A stretch of DNA of 64,000 nt, from positions 153,501 through 217,500 of the forward strand of contig JAQPZY010001473.1 in assembly GCA_029931535.1 (NCBI GenBank). Direction: 5' to 3'. Of the stretch, positions 1 to 12,360 are shown in pieces. Origin of the DNA: Margaritifera margaritifera (taxonomy: Eukaryota > Mollusca > Bivalvia > Unionida > Margaritiferidae). Each line of letters opens with the position of its first letter. Position 1 is the stretch's first letter. The notes beneath the pieces were generated by a model, which worked only from the letters and a program-made list of their open reading frames with translations, was not told the origin of the DNA and did no database searches. The position numbers were made by a program, and so were the translations under genes.

Positions 1-1910
1 TTTGTTTCTTTTTAATATCACCATAGACTGGCAATAACGTTGAAAGAGGTGACGGTGGTACCGGGAAGTCGTAGAGAGATATTTCGTGGCTCCTATACCC
101 TTTCTCATTTCGCTGAATGGATTTTAGATCCCACGGACGACACATGAAACGAAGAGGAGGTATCGTTACGGGAACTGTCATCAATACGCTACAGTTATTG
201 CTCACAATTTCTCAGGATACGATGGACAGTTTCTTTTGGAACATTTTTTTCAGAGCAATGAACTGAAGTTCCACAAGTGACCATGAATGGAGCCAAAATC
301 ATTTACATATAAGGGTGAAACGTGCAATTTAAAGATTCCATGGGTTATTTCGCTATGACTTTGAGTAAAATTCCTAAAACGTTTGGAATGACAGAAATGG
401 CTAGAGGTTATTTTTTAAACGTTTTCAATACCAAAGCAAATCAACACCTGGTGCTCTCGCATTTGCATGAAGCCCACTGCTAAGGCACCGACGGTATGCG
501 AACAGAAGAGCGACAAGCTTTCTACGTTCGATACCAAGCCGACTCTTCAGACCCTTTGAATTTTCAAGAAGACTTGTTGAAATATTGTCGGTCCAATGTT
601 GTGGAAAATCTCGACAATTATTTATGGATCAGGGAAGTTTCGATCCCTTGAAGAAAGTTTCTACCATTGCCAAAGCGTGTGGATTAGTATACCGAACGAC
701 GGTTATGCCGAAGAATGTTCTTCCACCGACGAACTTGTACCAACCCGTGTTGCCTCATCATTGCCACGGAAAACTGATATTTCCTTTATGTCGTACGTGT
801 GCTGACACGTGTAATCAACAGCAACCTTGTCGTCACGATGACCAAGAACGTGCCTTGAGAGGAACGTGGGTGAGTGTCGAAATATTTCATGCTTTCGATC
901 GTGGATACTAATTGTTAAAAGTGTACGAAATTTGGTACTTTTCTACCACAGAATAATACCAACAGGACGACGACGCGAGTCCAGGGACTTTTTCAGGCTA
1001 TGTCAACCAGTTTAAGAAATTGAAACAAGAAGCCAGCGTCTATCCTTCCTGGTGTCACACTTCAGGACAAAATATCAATTTAAACAACGGTACGGATCCC
1101 GAGAAAGCATCACATTGAAACCCGTGGAACAAAACAAAGGAAGACGATCGTTTTCTTAAAGTCATGCTTAATTGAATGTGGGGATAACTTGCTCGAAGTA
1201 AGATATTGCCAAAGACTGAATACTTGGTAGATCCAAGTCGATACTTTCAGCTCATTGACGACAAAGAAAAATTCATCAAACACGTGGGAATCATACGTGA
1301 AGATTTTATCTTGGTGAATTACTAAGAGGTCATGACGTTTATTCCACCCGACGAGTGTGGCAATGTCCTTATTGCTGCTTATCTGACAGCCAATGCCCGT
1401 TTAAAATTGTATTCTGTCTTGAAACCTTTAGGAGATTGTGTCCTTTACTTTGACACCTATAGTTGCAGGTACATCAGTCACCCCGGAGGCTATCACCCTC
1501 ACATCGAAGACGAACGTTTAGGATCGTGGACCGACGAACATAACGAAGACACTATTCTGAGTTTTGCTAGTGGAGCACCCATAAATTACAGCTAACAGTA
1601 CCAAGATAAGCAAGGACAACTTCATACCAAATGTAAAGTGAATGGACTCACATTGAACTATCGTTCGTGTCAAGTGGTAAACTTTGACGTGTTGAAAGAA
1701 GCCTTCAAGTCAGGTCAAGATCAAGAATTTCGTGTCACCACGGTCGACCCTCACAAGATTGTACGTTTGTCTGATCACCAAATCATCATTCACCCTTGGA
1801 AAAAGTGTATCAGATCCTCTACGAGAAACGAGTGTGACACCACGATCACAACACGGTACCGTTCGGGTACCGTCCTCCAGTATAATAAAGGAGAGGGTTC
1901 CAGGACTGAA
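1..1910 (+). pseudogene. Protein-primed-type family B DNA polymerase, degraded (Polinton/adintovirus-like)
   Basis: Broken remnant of a virus-type DNA polymerase (DNA_pol_B_2 family), which in Polintons and adintoviruses copies the linear element genome. Reading all three plus frames recovers family landmarks in the right order: an exonuclease-type HNFSGYD motif near 202-222, the segment after it near 325-440, a Cys/His-rich LCRTCADTC stretch near 785-815, an AAYLTANARLKLYS block near 1372-1410, the motif C region at 1446-1463 and a DPHKIVR block near 1747-1767. Several frameshifts and stop codons separate them, so no product is possible. Motif C reads DTYS (1452-1463) instead of DTDS, removing a metal-binding aspartate. 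The N-terminus probably lies before the window. Family fit is by eye; Polinton versus adintovirus cannot be decided. Confidence 0.8.
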
Positions 1911-1984
1911 GGAGCATTGTGACCAGAGACGTCCACCGAGAATGATGAATTCGACAAAGAAACCGTGTGATGGACCCACTGACT

Positions 1985-2200
1985 CCAAGTTCAGTGAAGT
2001 TGAGTGCGATACTGCGCTTGCGATCAGAGTGACGACGTGCCTTGCGACAAGAGTGATGCTGTACCCTGTATCATTAGGGATACAGCAGCACCTTGCCGCT
2101 TACCTATCGAAAGTGATGCCGTCCGTGTGCCTATCTATGGATGTCATCCTTGCACTCACAATCCACTCTGTATATTACAAGCTCGTCGCGAATCATGAAT
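1985..2200 (+). pseudogene. Asp/Cys-rich spacer segment between polymerase and BIR remnants
   Basis: The frame starting at 2004 encodes 64 residues with recurring Cys-Asp and Asp-Ala-Val patterns and ends in CHPCTHNPLC, a spacing that could bind metal. It lies directly between the polymerase remnant and the BIR-like remnant on the same strand, so it may be the N-terminal part of the BIR protein or a separate small gene. I do not recognise the family. A longer overlapping frame (1732-2295) looks like a shadow. Confidence 0.3.
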
Positions 2201-2204
2201 CAAA

Positions 2205-2450
2205 GAAGAATATACGTTTATTGTGGATTTACCTGGTTACTGGGATTTTGCCAGGCGATTCCAGAGGTTCAAAGGGAAATGGGTTAAATATATAGAAGAA
2301 CCCATTACCAAATCTTTAGCGGGAGCAGGATTTGTCTACTTGGGAGAAGAAGACCAAGTACAGTATTTCAGTTGTGGTGTGAAACTTCACGAATAGGAGT
2401 ACGAAGATACAGCTAACTTGAACATGCCAGATGGTCTCCGTGCTGTCACT
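2205..2450 (+). pseudogene. BIR-domain (inhibitor-of-apoptosis-like) remnant
   Basis: Translation gives a degenerate BIR zinc-binding fold: an ARRFQRF start, the core AGFVYLGEEDQV, and a C-G-V-K-L-H turn. In intact BIR domains this core precedes a Trp and a His/Cys pair that complete zinc binding. Here the first zinc Cys is Tyr (VQYFSCG, about 2359-2380), the expected Trp codon is TAG (2394-2396), and the downstream His/Cys pair is not visible. It cannot be functional. IAP-type genes are carried by several large and midsize DNA viruses of invertebrates, which fits its place just downstream of a viral-type polymerase. It could instead be a host BIRC pseudogene exon. Confidence 0.6.
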
Positions 2451-2939
2451 ACTTTTTTTTGGTCGGTCCAGATTATTATTCTTATGGATACTTTAGAAAA
2501 GGAGATGATTCGTAGTTTAGTTTCTGCTGCAGAGGATTACTTCTTCATTCGACAGTTTCTAGCAAATACGAATAACGACGATGAAATGGTACGAGTTTCA
2601 TGGGATTTGAGGTTAATCAAGAAAACGAGGTGAGAATTTGATGATATTGTTCAGTATGAGGATATACGTGACACTAAACTCGTTGTTGCTTCTCAAGAAA
2701 TGGAAAACAAATAATTTTTAGACAGGTGTCCAGATTCGAAAACCATGCACAATAAAATACACCTCGCATTTATAAATAAAGGACGTGACGGGTGAGAAAT
2801 TATAACAATGGCCAATTCAAAAAGCTCCTTACTCATGATGAAAATAGTCATAGATCGGAACGAATTGCCCAAATGCCTAGAGGAAGTCATTGTGGGCTAT
2901 CACGCTCTTTGGAGAAGGGAAAGGTAGGGGAAGCGAAAG
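2451..2939 (+). other. Unassigned stretch with short plus-strand frames
   Basis: Contains a 71-codon frame (2418-2633) with acidic and hydrophobic residues, and a shorter open stretch near 2808-2880. Neither matches a family I know. They may be decayed parts of the viral-type element upstream or of the recombinase downstream. Confidence 0.3.
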
Positions 2940-3810
2940 ATTACAGCGATAACACACCCTGACGACAATGTATTGTACATTAATAAGTTCTTGCAGATGA
3001 AAAGCCATGAGGTAAACTACAGTCTGAATAGGTATGTAACCGAAGTTAAGAAAACCGGTGGCTTGGATTATTCCGAAAAGACTTTGGGAGAGCTTACAAC
3101 ATCCATTCAAACATTTCTGGAAATTATTGGTTGTGTAGCGAAACTTTTGACGGATTTAACATTTTAAGACACTTTATATTTGGATTTCTTGATGAAGGAA
3201 CGAGTAAACCTTGATATTGGCACGGAGAAGAAACAACCCTCGCTTATAACTGAATGGCAGGATAATATATGGTGGATAATGGAACTCTTAGGTGACCACT
3301 CTCTTTAGGCACTACTGGACCCGCAAGTGTTTATGTTTGGTTTGAAATGTGCACTTCGGGGTGAAGAGCACATGATACGTGAGGCATGTTAACGCTAAAA
3401 TTAAGTTAAAAACAACACCCACTTGCGAAAAATCCCCAGGTATTATCAAGATGTGCACAAAACTAACTGTGGCGGACTACACTGCACAGTGGAGAGAGGA
3501 ACGTAACCTAGGCCTTCGAAAAAAAAAAAAAAGACAACACTGACAAATTCCAGTGGGCTATATGAGCTGTAAAACGCCATATGGTTTATTTTAAACAAAA
3601 CAATTATAAACTACATTTAGATGTATGCTTCCAAATACTTTCCGATACATTTAAAGTCACAATTTGTCTTGTAATAATTCATACAAGAATTTGGTTATGC
3701 AAGTTAAGATTTTGTTTCATATTTGCTCAGAAGAATATTGTGCTACATTATAAACTTAATGTCCCATTTATTCATTTATTTACCTCTCAGTTTCATTTCC
3801 TGCGTTCTTC

Positions 3811-3893
<83 letters not shown>

Positions 3894-4165
3894 ATTGAAA
3901 CGGTGTAGATCTGCGATATTAGATATTACCATTTTTTGTAACATTGGTTGGTTAATAATGTTTTCGATGATGGTTGACTGGTTGAGTCAAAATATAGAGA
4001 TTGATTTTTGTTCCTGAAAAAAAATGCAGGCCGTCTTTGTGGGAATTTTTGTTTACGAATCTTTCATTACGTGCTACAGCTGCGACGCGTTTGTTTGACG
4101 CCAGCGTTGATATACAATTCATCTGCGAGAAAACCGGACACGTGAGTATGGCTGTTCGAGTTTAC
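2940..4165 (+). pseudogene. Crypton-type tyrosine recombinase (DUF3504/ZMYM-like) remnant
   Basis: Tyrosine recombinases of Crypton elements cut and join DNA through a tyrosine, and their domesticated relatives give the DUF3504 domain of ZMYM and KCTD1 proteins. The N-terminal core (LNRYVTEVKK, 3020-3060), the GTEKKQ and LLGDHSL blocks (3218-3306) and GLKCALRGEEH (3337-3372) appear in order with stops between. After a gap that holds a CT microsatellite, the C-terminal catalytic part appears at about 4045-4165: SLRATAATRLFD, then EKTGH, then VRVYKT. This preserves the catalytic Arg, His and Tyr of the family. Several stops and frameshifts mean it is dead. The 3500-3990 interval may be an intron or an insertion. 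Confidence 0.75.
3819..3888. repeat. (CT)n microsatellite
   Basis: About 35 uninterrupted CT dinucleotides. They lie between the two halves of the recombinase remnant and give spurious Leu-Ser reading frames. Confidence 0.97.
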
Positions 4166-4404
4166 AAAACATACACCAAAAGAGTAGACGTAGGCTGCCT
4201 GTGCTTTTATTTATAGAACGAAGAAAACTATATACGACGTTTGTGTACCTGTTTTAACTAATCCCAGCATAAAAGTCTAGCTCAGCTTATAGTGTAATAT
4301 AGTTGCCTTTTCAATAATCCTTAACTTCAAGACAATAAAGCGAAACGGAATGAGTGAACGTATCCCGTGCGTTCCTCGTACAACCTGTATTGCAACAACC
4401 AACA

Positions 4405-4528
4405 TCAGATGACGCCCGCTGTAACGCCCGTCGAGCCCATTTTAACGCCCGTTGACGCCTGACAATGCATGTTGTAATACTGTTAACGCCCATTGACACC
4501 CGTCTACGCTCGCTGTAACGCACCTTAG
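4405..4528. repeat. Degenerate minisatellite rich in TAACGCCCGTTGACGCC
   Basis: Imperfect tandem copies of a roughly 17-20 bp GC-rich unit with TAACGCCCG as its best-kept core, unlike the AT-rich surroundings. Confidence 0.6.
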
Positions 4529-4529
4529 G

Positions 4530-6780
4530 GTACTATAGCAGCATAGAGATATGGTTAAGAAGACTCAGTGAAAACAATGGATCGAAGAAAGGTACATGTT
4601 CTGTAAACTGATCAAGGTGGCTGGACTCAACTACAGCAAACACGATGACGACGACAAAGTAACTGATGAAGGAAACACATAGTAGGAGGGAATGGAGCAT
4701 AGATAATGCATGGGTCTAATCCACAACGATTGTATGAGTACTGAACTACTTCGAATCTCTATAAAGATTGAAGTTTCGTAACGTGTACACTTTATTGCCG
4801 ACATGGAAGCTTGGAAGACAAGTTTTCCAGAAGAGGCTAAAAAAAATGGATGATTTCGGCAATCTTATTGGGCGGTAGATCAAGGTGAAAAGGGATCACT
4901 ATCAAGATTGTGACGCACTCCTAACAAGCTGTTCCGAGGCCAGAAATAGTGCTGAGAAAGGACGAAAGAAGAGGGTAAAATCTATACCCCACTTTAAACC
5001 TCACACCAACAAAGTACAAACTCCATCAAGAGCGAAGAATAACATATAGGGTGTGAACGAATGCTTTATTGTCCACGATAGAGTAGTCTCTTTCGTACAT
5101 GTATGCAAAAAACATAAAACAGCGGTAGGTATAGCCTAGATCCGACCACAGATCCCCCCCCCCCTCGTACCTCAATACCCACCCACCCACCCCCTATACT
5201 ACTCACAGATCGTGGTGTCTTGGGTAACTTCATTCCATTTGCCTGCTCACACGGTTAACAAGAAAGATATAGAGGGGTGAATATATAGACTACATCAGCA
5301 AACAAAGAACTGAAATGTTTTCTCAGTCTGTTGAATTTACCAGAATTTTTCGCTGTTAGGACTGCAGATGATAGATCATTGAGATAAACGGTGGAGATGT
5401 AAATAGTTTTAAACCTTTTTCATATCTTCATTGAATTTTGGATACAGAGTTTCGTGCACAAAATACCCAGCGCAACAAAAACCACGTTATCTGCCCCTTC
5501 CCCCATTCTGCGAGGCATGGTACAAGGCAAGAAGGGAGTGGCTTTGGATATGCTGTCTACATCTGTCCACATGCAGACGGGGTATGGACGTTAGTTGGTG
5601 GTTGGAAGATGATTTAGAATGATGAAGTAAGGTGAGGGTTGAGTGATAAGTCAGAAATGACGTCATACGACATCCTATATCATAAAGGCGTGAGTCAAGC
5701 TACATCTATTACTACTATAACAATAACACGAACCAGATACATTAATGACAACAAAAAGAAAAATGAAAGTGAATTAATATTAGCAGGAAGAGTGATATTA
5801 ACAAGAATAATTCTTTTTTATTTTGGCTCGAATAAAAAGCGAAATTAGGAATTCAAAATTATAACCGGTTTTTTTTTTCAACCACACAATTGGACATGTG
5901 CGACTGCGCTTGCGGCGTGTCTTTTGAAGAAAAAATGTTTACTGATTTGGCATTTATTAATTTAAATAATTATCTCTGAATTAAAAAAACTGCTTAGTAT
6001 TATTTTTTTTTAAATGTCGTCGTTGCATATTATCATTTGTAACTGCCACATGTTAATAAAATGCAGGTGTGTTATCAGCGAACAAATCTAAACACGAAAT
6101 TGAATATCTCGGCTGGTATTAAAAGAAAAGTCACATATGATTTACCTGTCAAATTAGAGCCACGTTTTCAATCATGATTGAAGGACGTCAAGAGAGACGA
6201 AAGAATGTCGAGACACTGTTGATCAATGAGAACTAATCTTGACAACAGTCGCTGAGTGTAAGCTTGCTGGATACCATTGAGTCAGAGAGCTTAAACTTTG
6301 TCGAGGACGGGACTTGGCATTCGGTAATGGTTATGGTCCAATATATCCGATAATTTAAAACTTCCTTTTGATATTTCTTGGATCACTACCAAGTTATACA
6401 TAGAGTAATCTATCTTAAGAAAAAGGTATGCACATGTTCAAACATGTTCAAATCCTCATACTCCTATAAAATACAAGCGTATAAAAACATTGGTACAACT
6501 GTATTATCAAACAGTTTCAACTGGATTGGTGAAGACTATTGATTTGCACTTGAAGTTATTATAACTAGATAATAAAACAACCATATATTGAAAAGACCCT
6601 ATGAAGTTTAAATGTCAAACGGTTACAATATGAACGAACAGGTGTTCGGTTGTTCTGGTGCCAAATATATCAGTGTTAATTTATCAGTAATTAGTTTTAA
6701 TCTCCATCCCTTACAGAACAGCAAAATCATCAAATAATAATAGCTGGTAGGGCAATTTTATCATCTGTATGATCTCGTGA
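4530..6780. other. No supported gene; AT-rich spacer with C-rich patch
   Basis: Frames are short and unrecognised. Notable only are a C-rich patch at 5152-5202 and a weak plus-strand stretch near 4800-4950 that may be a further decayed coding piece. I see no RNA gene or element ends here. Confidence 0.5.
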
Positions 6781-6782
6781 CC

Positions 6783-6914
6783 CATAACTTATTTTGTAGA
6801 AATTCTGTAATACACAAATGCGATGGTGATTGGCGGTTAAGCACTTTTAGTTTAGTCATCAATATCATCACCATCACATTTGTGTATTACAGAATTTCTA
6901 CTAAATAAGTTATG
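6783..6914. repeat. Inverted repeat with 48 bp arms and 36 bp loop
   Basis: Arm 6783-6830 and arm 6867-6914 are reverse complements with only about two mismatches; the loop is 6831-6866. Transcribed, it would make a long hairpin. It resembles a very short MITE or a snap-back duplication. No clear target-site duplication is seen. Confidence 0.9.
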
Positions 6915-7635
6915 ACTTCATACACACTGTTACAGAATTCACATATTATTTAGTTTCAAATAATGCATGTCTTGATAATTAGGTACATACTTACGTGACA
7001 CTTCATTTATCTTTAATGGAATTTTTTTTTGAAAAATCCTCAAATGATTTACACTTCAAACAGAGCCAACTGCCTATTACAAAGTTATAAAAATACACAT
7101 TTTTGAACTCATAACATTTTAAATAAAACTTTTTAAACAAATATCAAATGCATAATATATTTTTGGTTGAATCCAGCTTGTTTGTCAAATAAAATATTAT
7201 TTCCTTCCAAAATAATAGGTTTTGGTCGTTCATTTAAAATAGCAGTAAAACACTTTCCCTGAAAACTTAATTTCATGATCGGCTAAATCATCTTCATCTT
7301 CAAAATTATTTTTTAAACATTTTTATCAGTTATATTTCTTTCATCAGCATCATCACCATTTATCATCCTCGTCATAATATTAATCAAAATTGTATTCCTT
7401 AAAATTGCAAATATCGTCTGAAAAGGGTTACTCTACTGTCGTATTTTAGTTCAAGGTATTTGTGTATTTTTTATATTCTTTTGAAGATTTTTATGCATTT
7501 TTCAAAATTTTACTTGCTGGCTGTGTTTATATATGTTAATATATTTGTTCAGCTTTTCTTTCTACATTTTTCTTTTCTTTGCGTCCACAATAAGATCTTG
7601 TTTATTATCACTACCCGCTTTTAAATGGATGTATA
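6915..7635. other. AT-rich spacer without genes
   Basis: Only short AT-rich frames and homopolymer runs are present. Confidence 0.5.
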
Positions 7636-7737
7636 CACATACATACATACATACATACATACATACATACATACATACATACATACATACATACATACAT
7701 ACATACATACATACATACATACATACATACATACATG
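7636..7737. repeat. (ACAT)n microsatellite
   Basis: About 25 near-perfect tetranucleotide copies. The resulting frames (Thr-Tyr-Ile-His on plus, Met-Tyr-Val-Cys on minus) are artefacts. Confidence 0.97.
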
Positions 7738-7840
7738 CAAATGGCAGCTTGCACACCGAAGCAGTGTCCACGGGTTTGCTTTTTCATAAATGACTTAAAG
7801 TCTCTGCTCTCTAGCGACGACTGGTACTTGACATTGGCTT

Positions 7841-7954
<114 letters not shown>

Positions 7955-8053
7955 TCAAGTAGACTTTTTGCTTTTTACTCTGATTAGCCCCAGCTGTTTT
8001 AAAAATGTAGATTATTACCCGAATGTATAGCCTTATATTTAAAAAAAAAGGAT

Positions 8054-8306
8054 CTATTACTGCCTCCCGTAACAGTGGACCAATGACGCAAGTGTTGTCC
8101 GTCTGAAATCTGGATTGACTGGGTCCTATATATACTCTCCGCACTCTCGGGGAACCTCAGGTGTTTACACAAACATACTTAACGGATACATCCAAGGTTC
8201 TCCGTTTCGAATGTTAGAAACGGGAACGCTACCACCTCACGTTCAGTAACATGCTGGGAGTGGCGTCATTACAAACATAGCAGCACGTTACGGGAGGCAG
8301 TAATAG
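8054..8306. mobile_element. MITE with 20 bp perfect terminal inverted repeats
   Basis: CTATTACTGCCTCCCGTAAC at 8054-8073 is exactly inverted at 8287-8306, bounding a 253 bp non-coding segment. If the outer CTA/TAG is read as a TA target duplication, the element would be Tc1/mariner-like, but the symmetry of the ends makes this ambiguous. No other copy is visible in the window. Confidence 0.85.
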
Positions 8307-8557
8307 ACGAAAATAAACATTAAACAAATAAGGCAGTATAAAATATCGTCATTCTGTAAGAAATGGCTAGCTAACAGTGAATCGCATTCATCAGTACAAT
8401 TGATGAAATGAATGCCGATCGATCTTGGCCAAAGCAACCATGTGCTTTAGACGAGGGACCGTCTGAAGACAGTGAAATGAAAGGAAACAAGGTACATGTA
8501 CAAGTATTGTAAACATTAGTAATAAAACGATTTCAGTGTGATAAAATTGTGCGACTG

Positions 8558-8642
<85 letters not shown>

Positions 8643-9600
8643 GTATAATGTTTAAATAATTCATGACTTTTAAATATATCATCCAACCTCCTGAAGTCGG
8701 GGTAATCCTTCAATCGTGCGCCATGTTTCTCGCGACCTATCGCGATTGTTTCGAGATAATGACGTCATCAACTGTGTCACCAGCGTTCCTCAGGAGTGAC
8801 AGGAAGTATTTTATATGCAAAATCAGACAAAATGAGATTCAGACAGGTAATTTCATGTAAAAAAAATTTAAAAATCATAATGAAAATCTATATTTTCACT
8901 AATGCCTTATTTGTGTCAGACATTTTGGCCTTGAATTTTCTATTGTATGCTAAAGAGAGGTCCGCCGATCACATGATGGCTTTGTTTACGTATCTTGAAA
9001 GGGAAAACCAACTTTGGGAATTTTTACAACGGGATAGCCAATGTAAATATTTGGTTTTAATCATGTGGGGTTCTTTCTTATACAACGTATGAAAAATTTA
9101 CACTCGAAATGTATATTCACTATGGACTTTTTCGTTTCAGTATTTTTTCATAATGAACATATATTCTAGATCAAAAGACATTGAATCTATTATAATAAAA
9201 TGTGTATTCATTCACCAGTGGCTATTTTAAATTTCTCTCTCCCTCTGTCTGTCTGTCTGTCTGTCTCTCAGTCTATTGAGTCATGTATTTATATGGGAAA
9301 GAACAAGCAAGCAGTAATGTAAGTGCACAAACTGCATATAGAATTAACGGGAAAAAAACATTCATTTTAAATTATTTTTTTATATTTCAAAACCATGGAG
9401 ACGTTATAAACTAATAATATCCATACCTTAGCATAACTGACACATTCCGGTTATATGCCACGTGACCTTTTAGTCAGTGTCACGAACCATAGACGTTCTT
9501 CCAAAAATAAGTAAACTTACACACGCTCGGAAAAAGGTAATTCTGAACTAATGTATATGAATGCGAAACTTTTTTTAACCATGATTAAATGAAGTAGATA
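8307..9600. other. Gene-poor spacer with a (TA)n tract
   Basis: Contains a (TA)n run at about 8561-8638 (39 units) and a short CTGT-rich patch near 9245-9270. Frames at 8663-8860 and 8796-9092 overlap in different phases and show no recognisable domain. Confidence 0.5.
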
Positions 9601-9603
9601 TAG

Positions 9604-9846
9604 TTGAACACTTTCTATGGTTATTTGAATAGATTCTCACAATATTATAGCGAACGCGTTAAAATTCACGTTAAGTCCACGAAATATGGCTGTTCGAGGA
9701 TATATACAGACAAAGGACCAGTTACCGCCAAACGTCATATTTTACGTGCTCATGTGCGTTTTTTTACCTTTCCGATTTGCAGACAATCTTTCAGCTTCCA
9801 AGGTCTCTATCAAGCGAGTGAAAAAAAAGTATTTTCATCTATAAAG
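9604..9846 (+). CDS. Candidate exon, possibly with zinc-finger-like Cys/His spacing
   Basis: An open frame from ATG 9604 encodes about 81 residues up to a strong 5' splice consensus (AAAG then GTAAGA at 9847-9852). The peptide contains a Cys, then KRHILRAH (an H-x4-H spacing seen in some C2H2 fingers), then another Cys and aromatic residues. I do not recognise a family and no partner exon is identified. A second strong donor exists on the minus strand at 9917 (AAG then GTAAGC), ending an open frame from 10103. Both may be remnants of a spliced gene or transposase, or chance. Confidence 0.2.
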
Positions 9847-10178
9847 GTAAGAAAAATATTATTGGAAAACCCCTGTGACCTAGATTTGAAACTATCAACA
9901 TCGTGAGGGGGGCTTACCTTATTAATTTTATTCACTTCAGGATGTACGCAATCCTCTGTAACAAAAAATTGGATATGGGGACTCAGATCAATGCAGACGA
10001 CATTAATCCTAAAACATTCCACAACCTTTTTATTTACCAATGAATGTGCCCGCCAAAGATTAGTGTACCCACTTAACAACCAATATATGCAATAGACACA
10101 CAAAGGTCTCTATCGATGGTACCTTAATTTGCAGGCACAAACAAATGATGCAATACAGGTTTCAAATCTGAGGGAACC

Positions 10179-10320
10179 TGTAGCGTACTAACGGGGGGGG
10201 AGGGGGGAGGGTGGCGGAGGTATCGCTTATCTCGGGCGCCAGAGGTTTTGGGGCGCCAAAACAGCTGATAAAAATTCGGGCCTCGCATTCTGGCGCCATT
10301 TACCCTTAGTACGCCACTAG
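10179..10320. mobile_element. hAT-type MITE with 8 bp target duplication
   Basis: A 142 bp GC-rich element flanked by the direct repeat AGGGAACC (10171-10178 and 10321-10328). Its ends are imperfect inverted repeats sharing GCGTACTAA. The 8 bp duplication and the CAGTGGCGTA-like terminus are typical of hAT-derived MITEs. The left part holds a G-run of nine followed by GA-rich sequence. Confidence 0.85.
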
Positions 10321-10476
10321 AGGGAACCGCCGGTTATGAAGTGTTCCAAATAGCGTGAGCATGTCTAAATAGTTTTGATGTTGAAGGGATATAACCTGTA
10401 CCCTACGGAAAAGCTGTACATTCACAATGAAGTTGTTTCCCTTGACCTTTAATGCTTAACATTTTTTCCATAACAC

Positions 10477-10477
<1 letters not shown>

Positions 10478-10545
<68 letters not shown>

Positions 10546-10557
10546 ATATGTATATAT
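10478..10557. repeat. (TA)n(TG)n microsatellite, left of candidate LTR
   Basis: About 24 TA units run into about 10 TG units and then TA again up to 10557, directly abutting the TGTTACG terminus of the next element. Confidence 0.95.
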
Positions 10558-11561
<1,004 letters not shown>

Positions 11562-11766
11562 CACATAATCTCGTACCTTAATTAATATCTCTGTTGACAT
11601 TGGTTGATATTTTTGTTGGGGTTTACTGAAAAAGAAATGAGTTGAAGCATTGACTTACCTTAGAAAAATGGGACTACTTTGATGCAAATAGAATACATAA
11701 CAGTCAATTCAAAAATGAGATAAAAACATTTTTTAGGGAGATTTAATACACTTTGAAGGAAATTAA

Positions 11767-12360
11767 TTGTTTACACTACATCAAATGGCAAAACATATGC
11801 AGTATGGACAGGATGATCTCCTGTCTGCTGTCTTCTCTGTCAAGAAGTCACAGATCACCCTCAGGGATTTTAATATTCCAAGAAAGACAATTGAAGACGC
11901 TATTAAATGTCGCTATGTAGATAATGTGCCCGGACCAAACCGAATGCTGAATGTAACATAAGATGAGCTTTAGTTATTTACATGAATTATATGCTACAAT
12001 AGTTGTTCCCAGTGACACGGGCTATTGATAGGGGGTATATTTGTCCTAATTCGAAGAAAAATGGAAGATCATCACTTTTCAGTTTAAAGAAAGAGAGAAA
12101 GGAAAAAAAAAACAGAGGGAAGCAGAAAAAGAAAATAAAGAAAAATACACAGAGAAAAGAAGGAAATCATCAAGCAAGAATAAGGCCGACTATGTATGTG
12201 AGGGATGTAAAGAGGCCAAACAAACTAATATTGATAATCATACAGATGTAAAATAGATTTTTCTGCGATTTATGCGAGAAATGATACCACCTAGCATGTA
12301 TTTGATTAACAGATGAGGAAGACATTGACACCAACTTTATATGCACCTTTTGCGTTGCTA
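11767..12360 (+). pseudogene. pogo/Tigger-like transposase, internally deleted, with HTH and PHD-finger ends
   Basis: The 64-codon frame 11767-11961 carries a psq/CENP-B-type helix-turn-helix: QDDLLSAVFSVKK, then FNIPRKTIED, then a GPNRML end. This binds transposon ends in pogo-family transposases. From about 12003 a Lys/Arg/Glu-rich stretch follows, then pieces of a PHD zinc finger: VCEGC (about 12197-12211), FFCDLCEK, YHLAC and FICTFC (to about 12351). Such C-terminal PHD fingers occur in some invertebrate pogo-like proteins. The whole DDE nuclease between the two ends is missing, and the PHD part has a frameshift and two TGA codons at expected Trp and Gly positions (12281-12310). It is a dead deletion derivative. 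Confidence 0.65.

Noticed and set aside
1710..2295. 92-codon minus frame and 187-codon plus frame over the polymerase end
   Set aside because: The polymerase DPHKIVR block is in another plus frame; these longer frames match nothing and are shadows.
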